Translations under genes and position numbers: made by a program
Source of the DNA: Cephalothrix spiralis
Lineage: Eukaryota > Nemertea > Palaeonemertea > Archinemertea > Cephalotrichidae
Assembly: GCA_032353305.1 (NCBI GenBank)
Contig: JAUCNG010404806.1
Location: 1-10,438, forward strand
Direction of reading: 5' to 3'
DNA: 10,438 nucleotides
Shown: piece by piece, positions 1-10,438 of the stretch
How the letters are laid out: each line of letters begins with the position of its first letter
Position numbering within the stretch: position 1 is the stretch's first letter
The notes under the pieces: generated by a model
Databases searched by the model: none
What the model saw: the letters and a program-made list of their open reading frames with translations, nothing else
What the model was told of the DNA's origin: nothing

Positions 1-165
1 ATTCTGACTTGTAATTTACATTATGTAAATGAAAGTTTTACTGAGAACAAAAAACACCAAGGTGTAGTATTGACTCAGTTTTAAAACTATAGTACATAGA
101 TGATATGTAATGGTTGTCATTTTTTTAAATAACAGAAATTTTTAACAAATGTATTTTTATTCCAG

Positions 166-9287
<9,122 letters not shown>

Positions 9288-9325
9288 GTACAGGTTGATT
9301 TTTTTTATATATTAGTGCATAAAAA

Positions 9326-9368
9326 CAGGGGTACATCACGAACAGGGGTACATCGTGATGTACCCCTG
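9326..9368. repeat. Two overlapping, mutually exclusive hairpins
   Basis: CAGGGGTACATCACG (9326-9340) pairs perfectly with CGTGATGTACCCCTG (9354-9368), a 15-base stem with a 13-base loop. The loop itself carries a second copy of CAGGGGTACAT (9343-9353), which pairs perfectly with ATGTACCCCTG (9358-9368) around a 4-base loop. The same right arm therefore has two alternative partners. Confidence 0.8.
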
Positions 9369-9660
9369 ATAAAAACTATCGAAAGAATTCATTGACGTTT
9401 GAAGTTGCCGGCCTTTGCTGATCGGCAAATTGGCCCTTACGGTACGCTTTGAACTTTGATGTCATATGATATCCAACATGCTTAACATTAGGTCCTTATT
9501 ACTACCATTGTGTTTGGTATGTAAAACTGTATTCCCGAAAAAAATTTGGACCATCCATCTTTTGTTTTGAATAAAGGTCTAGGTGAATCCTGCTAATGTA
9601 AGGCAGCTAATTTCCATTTAAAACATTTTCGAGCAATATAGCAAGCTCTTTTGATATACC

Positions 9661-9830
9661 CGCCATTCGGGACACATATGGGACCCGAAAAAGTGTTCCA
9701 AATCCCAGGGTGTCTCTTAATGTGAGACATTTTTTAATACACAAGTCTTAATCTGCCGGGTCCACAGAAATGTCCCTAATTCTGGGGTTGTCCCCAATTG
9801 TGAGTATCCCAAATCGGGGGTTTCACTGTA
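9661..9830. repeat. Dispersed-repeat-like segment with GGGACA/TGTCCC words
   Basis: Related words recur: CGGGACACATATGGGACCCG, CCCAGGGTGTCTC, ATTCTGGGGTTGTCCCC, CCCAAATCGGGGG. On the reverse strand the segment from 9828 begins CAGTGAAACCCCC, which resembles the CAGTG start of many hAT-type terminal repeats. The outer word AGGGTGTC (9707-9714) has an inverted partner GACACCCT at 10350-10357, beyond the foldback element, so one larger composite element is possible. Family assignment is tentative. Confidence 0.4.
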
Positions 9831-9835
9831 CACAA

Positions 9836-10307
9836 TTGGATGGAAAAATTGGCGAGGGCAATTATTTTTGTACCAAAAGTGCCCCCCTCCCCCCAGCGGT
9901 TTAGCATAGTGGCGGATAGTTGACCCCCACAAGCTATATATTTCTGGAAAGGTTTTTGAAAATGCTGATCAACTGGGGGGTTAAGATTTTTGCCCAACCC
10001 CCTTTTTTTGCCCCTAGGGGGTTGGGCTGATCAATAAGACCCCAAAAAGTGATCAGACCCACCACCCCTGGGTGGGGGCAAAAAAAGATTTTTCTGAAAT
10101 TTTTGAAAACTCACTAAAAAAATCACGTTTTTTGCCCCCCACCCCTACCCAGAGGGTGGGGCAAAAATCTAAACCCCCTAGTTGATCAGAATTTTCCAAG
10201 ACCTTTCCAGAAATATATAGTTTGTTGGAGTCAACTATCCGCCAATATGCTAAACCGCTGGGGGGGCACTTTTGGTAATAATTGCCCTCGTCAATTTTTC
10301 CATCCAA
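9836..10307. mobile_element. Large foldback (palindromic) element
   Basis: The left arm, about 9836-10000, is the inverted complement of the right arm, about 10154-10307, with few mismatches and two short indels. Perfect blocks include 9894-9908 with 10246-10260, 9911-9924 with 10230-10243, and 9934-9953 with 10201-10220. The outer ends are TTGGATGG and CCATCCAA. The 153-base centre is built from smaller G/C-rich hairpins. There is no credible protein; the open frame on the reverse strand of the right arm is the shadow of the repeat. The structure suits a non-autonomous foldback or long-TIR DNA element; arm similarity implies recent insertion or gene conversion between arms. Confidence 0.8.
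9993..10161. repeat. Nested G/C-rich hairpins in centre of foldback element
   Basis: Hairpins seen: CCCAACCCCC 9993-10002 with GGGGGTTGGG 10017-10026; CCACCC 10062-10067 with GGGTGG 10070-10075; GGGGGCAAAAAA 10074-10085 with TTTTTTGCCCCC 10128-10139; CCCCACCC 10137-10144 with GGGTGGGG 10154-10161. Some share bases, so not all can form together. The palindrome TGATCA occurs at 9966, 10028, 10050 and 10183. Confidence 0.75.
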
Positions 10308-10438
10308 GACAACCACAACCTGGGTGGTGGGGCTCGTATTGTGGGGTTGGACACCCTAGGTTTTTTTTAATGTATTATTTTATTTCAAATTAAGGCTTTT
10401 GCAGGCTTTATTTATGCTACTGTACCGGAACCCCCCCC

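Larger units (their letters stand above)
9288..10438 (+). other. Start of the next DRC1 intron (no further exon seen)
   Basis: In vertebrate DRC1 a variable acidic segment and then the conserved C-terminal sperm-tail domain come next; neither is found here on the + strand. The stretch is filled with repeats: the double hairpin at 9326-9368, a G/C-rich repeat at 9661-9830 and the foldback element at 9836-10307. It ends in eight C bases at the window edge. No acceptor followed by plausible DRC1 coding sequence was recognised. Confidence 0.75.

Noticed and set aside
10053-10316. Reverse-strand open frame of 87 codons
   Set aside because: It lies within the right arm of the foldback element, and its composition follows the palindrome; a matching shadow frame occurs in the left arm.
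10431-10438. Poly-C at the window end as a telomere or terminus
   Set aside because: Eight C bases at an arbitrary cut edge give no evidence for a chromosome end; other C runs occur inside the window.

Overview
This window is intron-rich animal genomic DNA. It contains the middle part of one gene on the + strand, an orthologue of DRC1 (dynein regulatory complex subunit 1, also called CCDC164; PF3 in Chlamydomonas). Ten coding exons between 166 and 9287 join into one open frame of 461 codons. The joined protein follows vertebrate DRC1 closely, as recalled, through the coiled-coil rod and into the region after it. The first exons and the C-terminal exons lie outside the window. AT-rich introns of 330 to 2232 bases, packed with short inverted-repeat elements and degenerate satellites, suggest an invertebrate metazoan. 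A mollusc or another marine lophotrochozoan is my guess, but the sequence does not fix the taxon.

Layout: 1-165 is intron. Six exons (166-217, 624-680, 1011-1085, 1695-1832, 2807-3016, 4397-4671) encode a nearly continuous charged coiled coil. Four more (6904-7050, 7788-8025, 8757-8846, 9186-9287) encode the less coiled region that follows. From 9288 to the end no further exon was recognised. Every junction keeps the frame. Nine internal introns have AG acceptors; eight have GT donors, and the second has a GC donor in a perfect GC-AG context.

The introns hold most of the unexplained structure. They contain a GC-rich island (2029-2411), a field of 20 same-strand CGTAA words (3743-4284), a 12-C run (5095-5106) and an ATTGG/CCAAT-rich tandem repeat (about 7075-7405). 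There are two short elements with terminal inverted repeats (7405-7527 and 8194-8387) and a pair of mutually exclusive hairpins just after the last exon (9326-9368). A large foldback element (9836-10307) has arms of about 160 bases and a centre made of smaller hairpins. No second gene, RNA gene, CRISPR array or intact transposase was found. No new enzymatic system is visible; the foldback element and the CGTAA satellite are the best candidates for undescribed sequence families.
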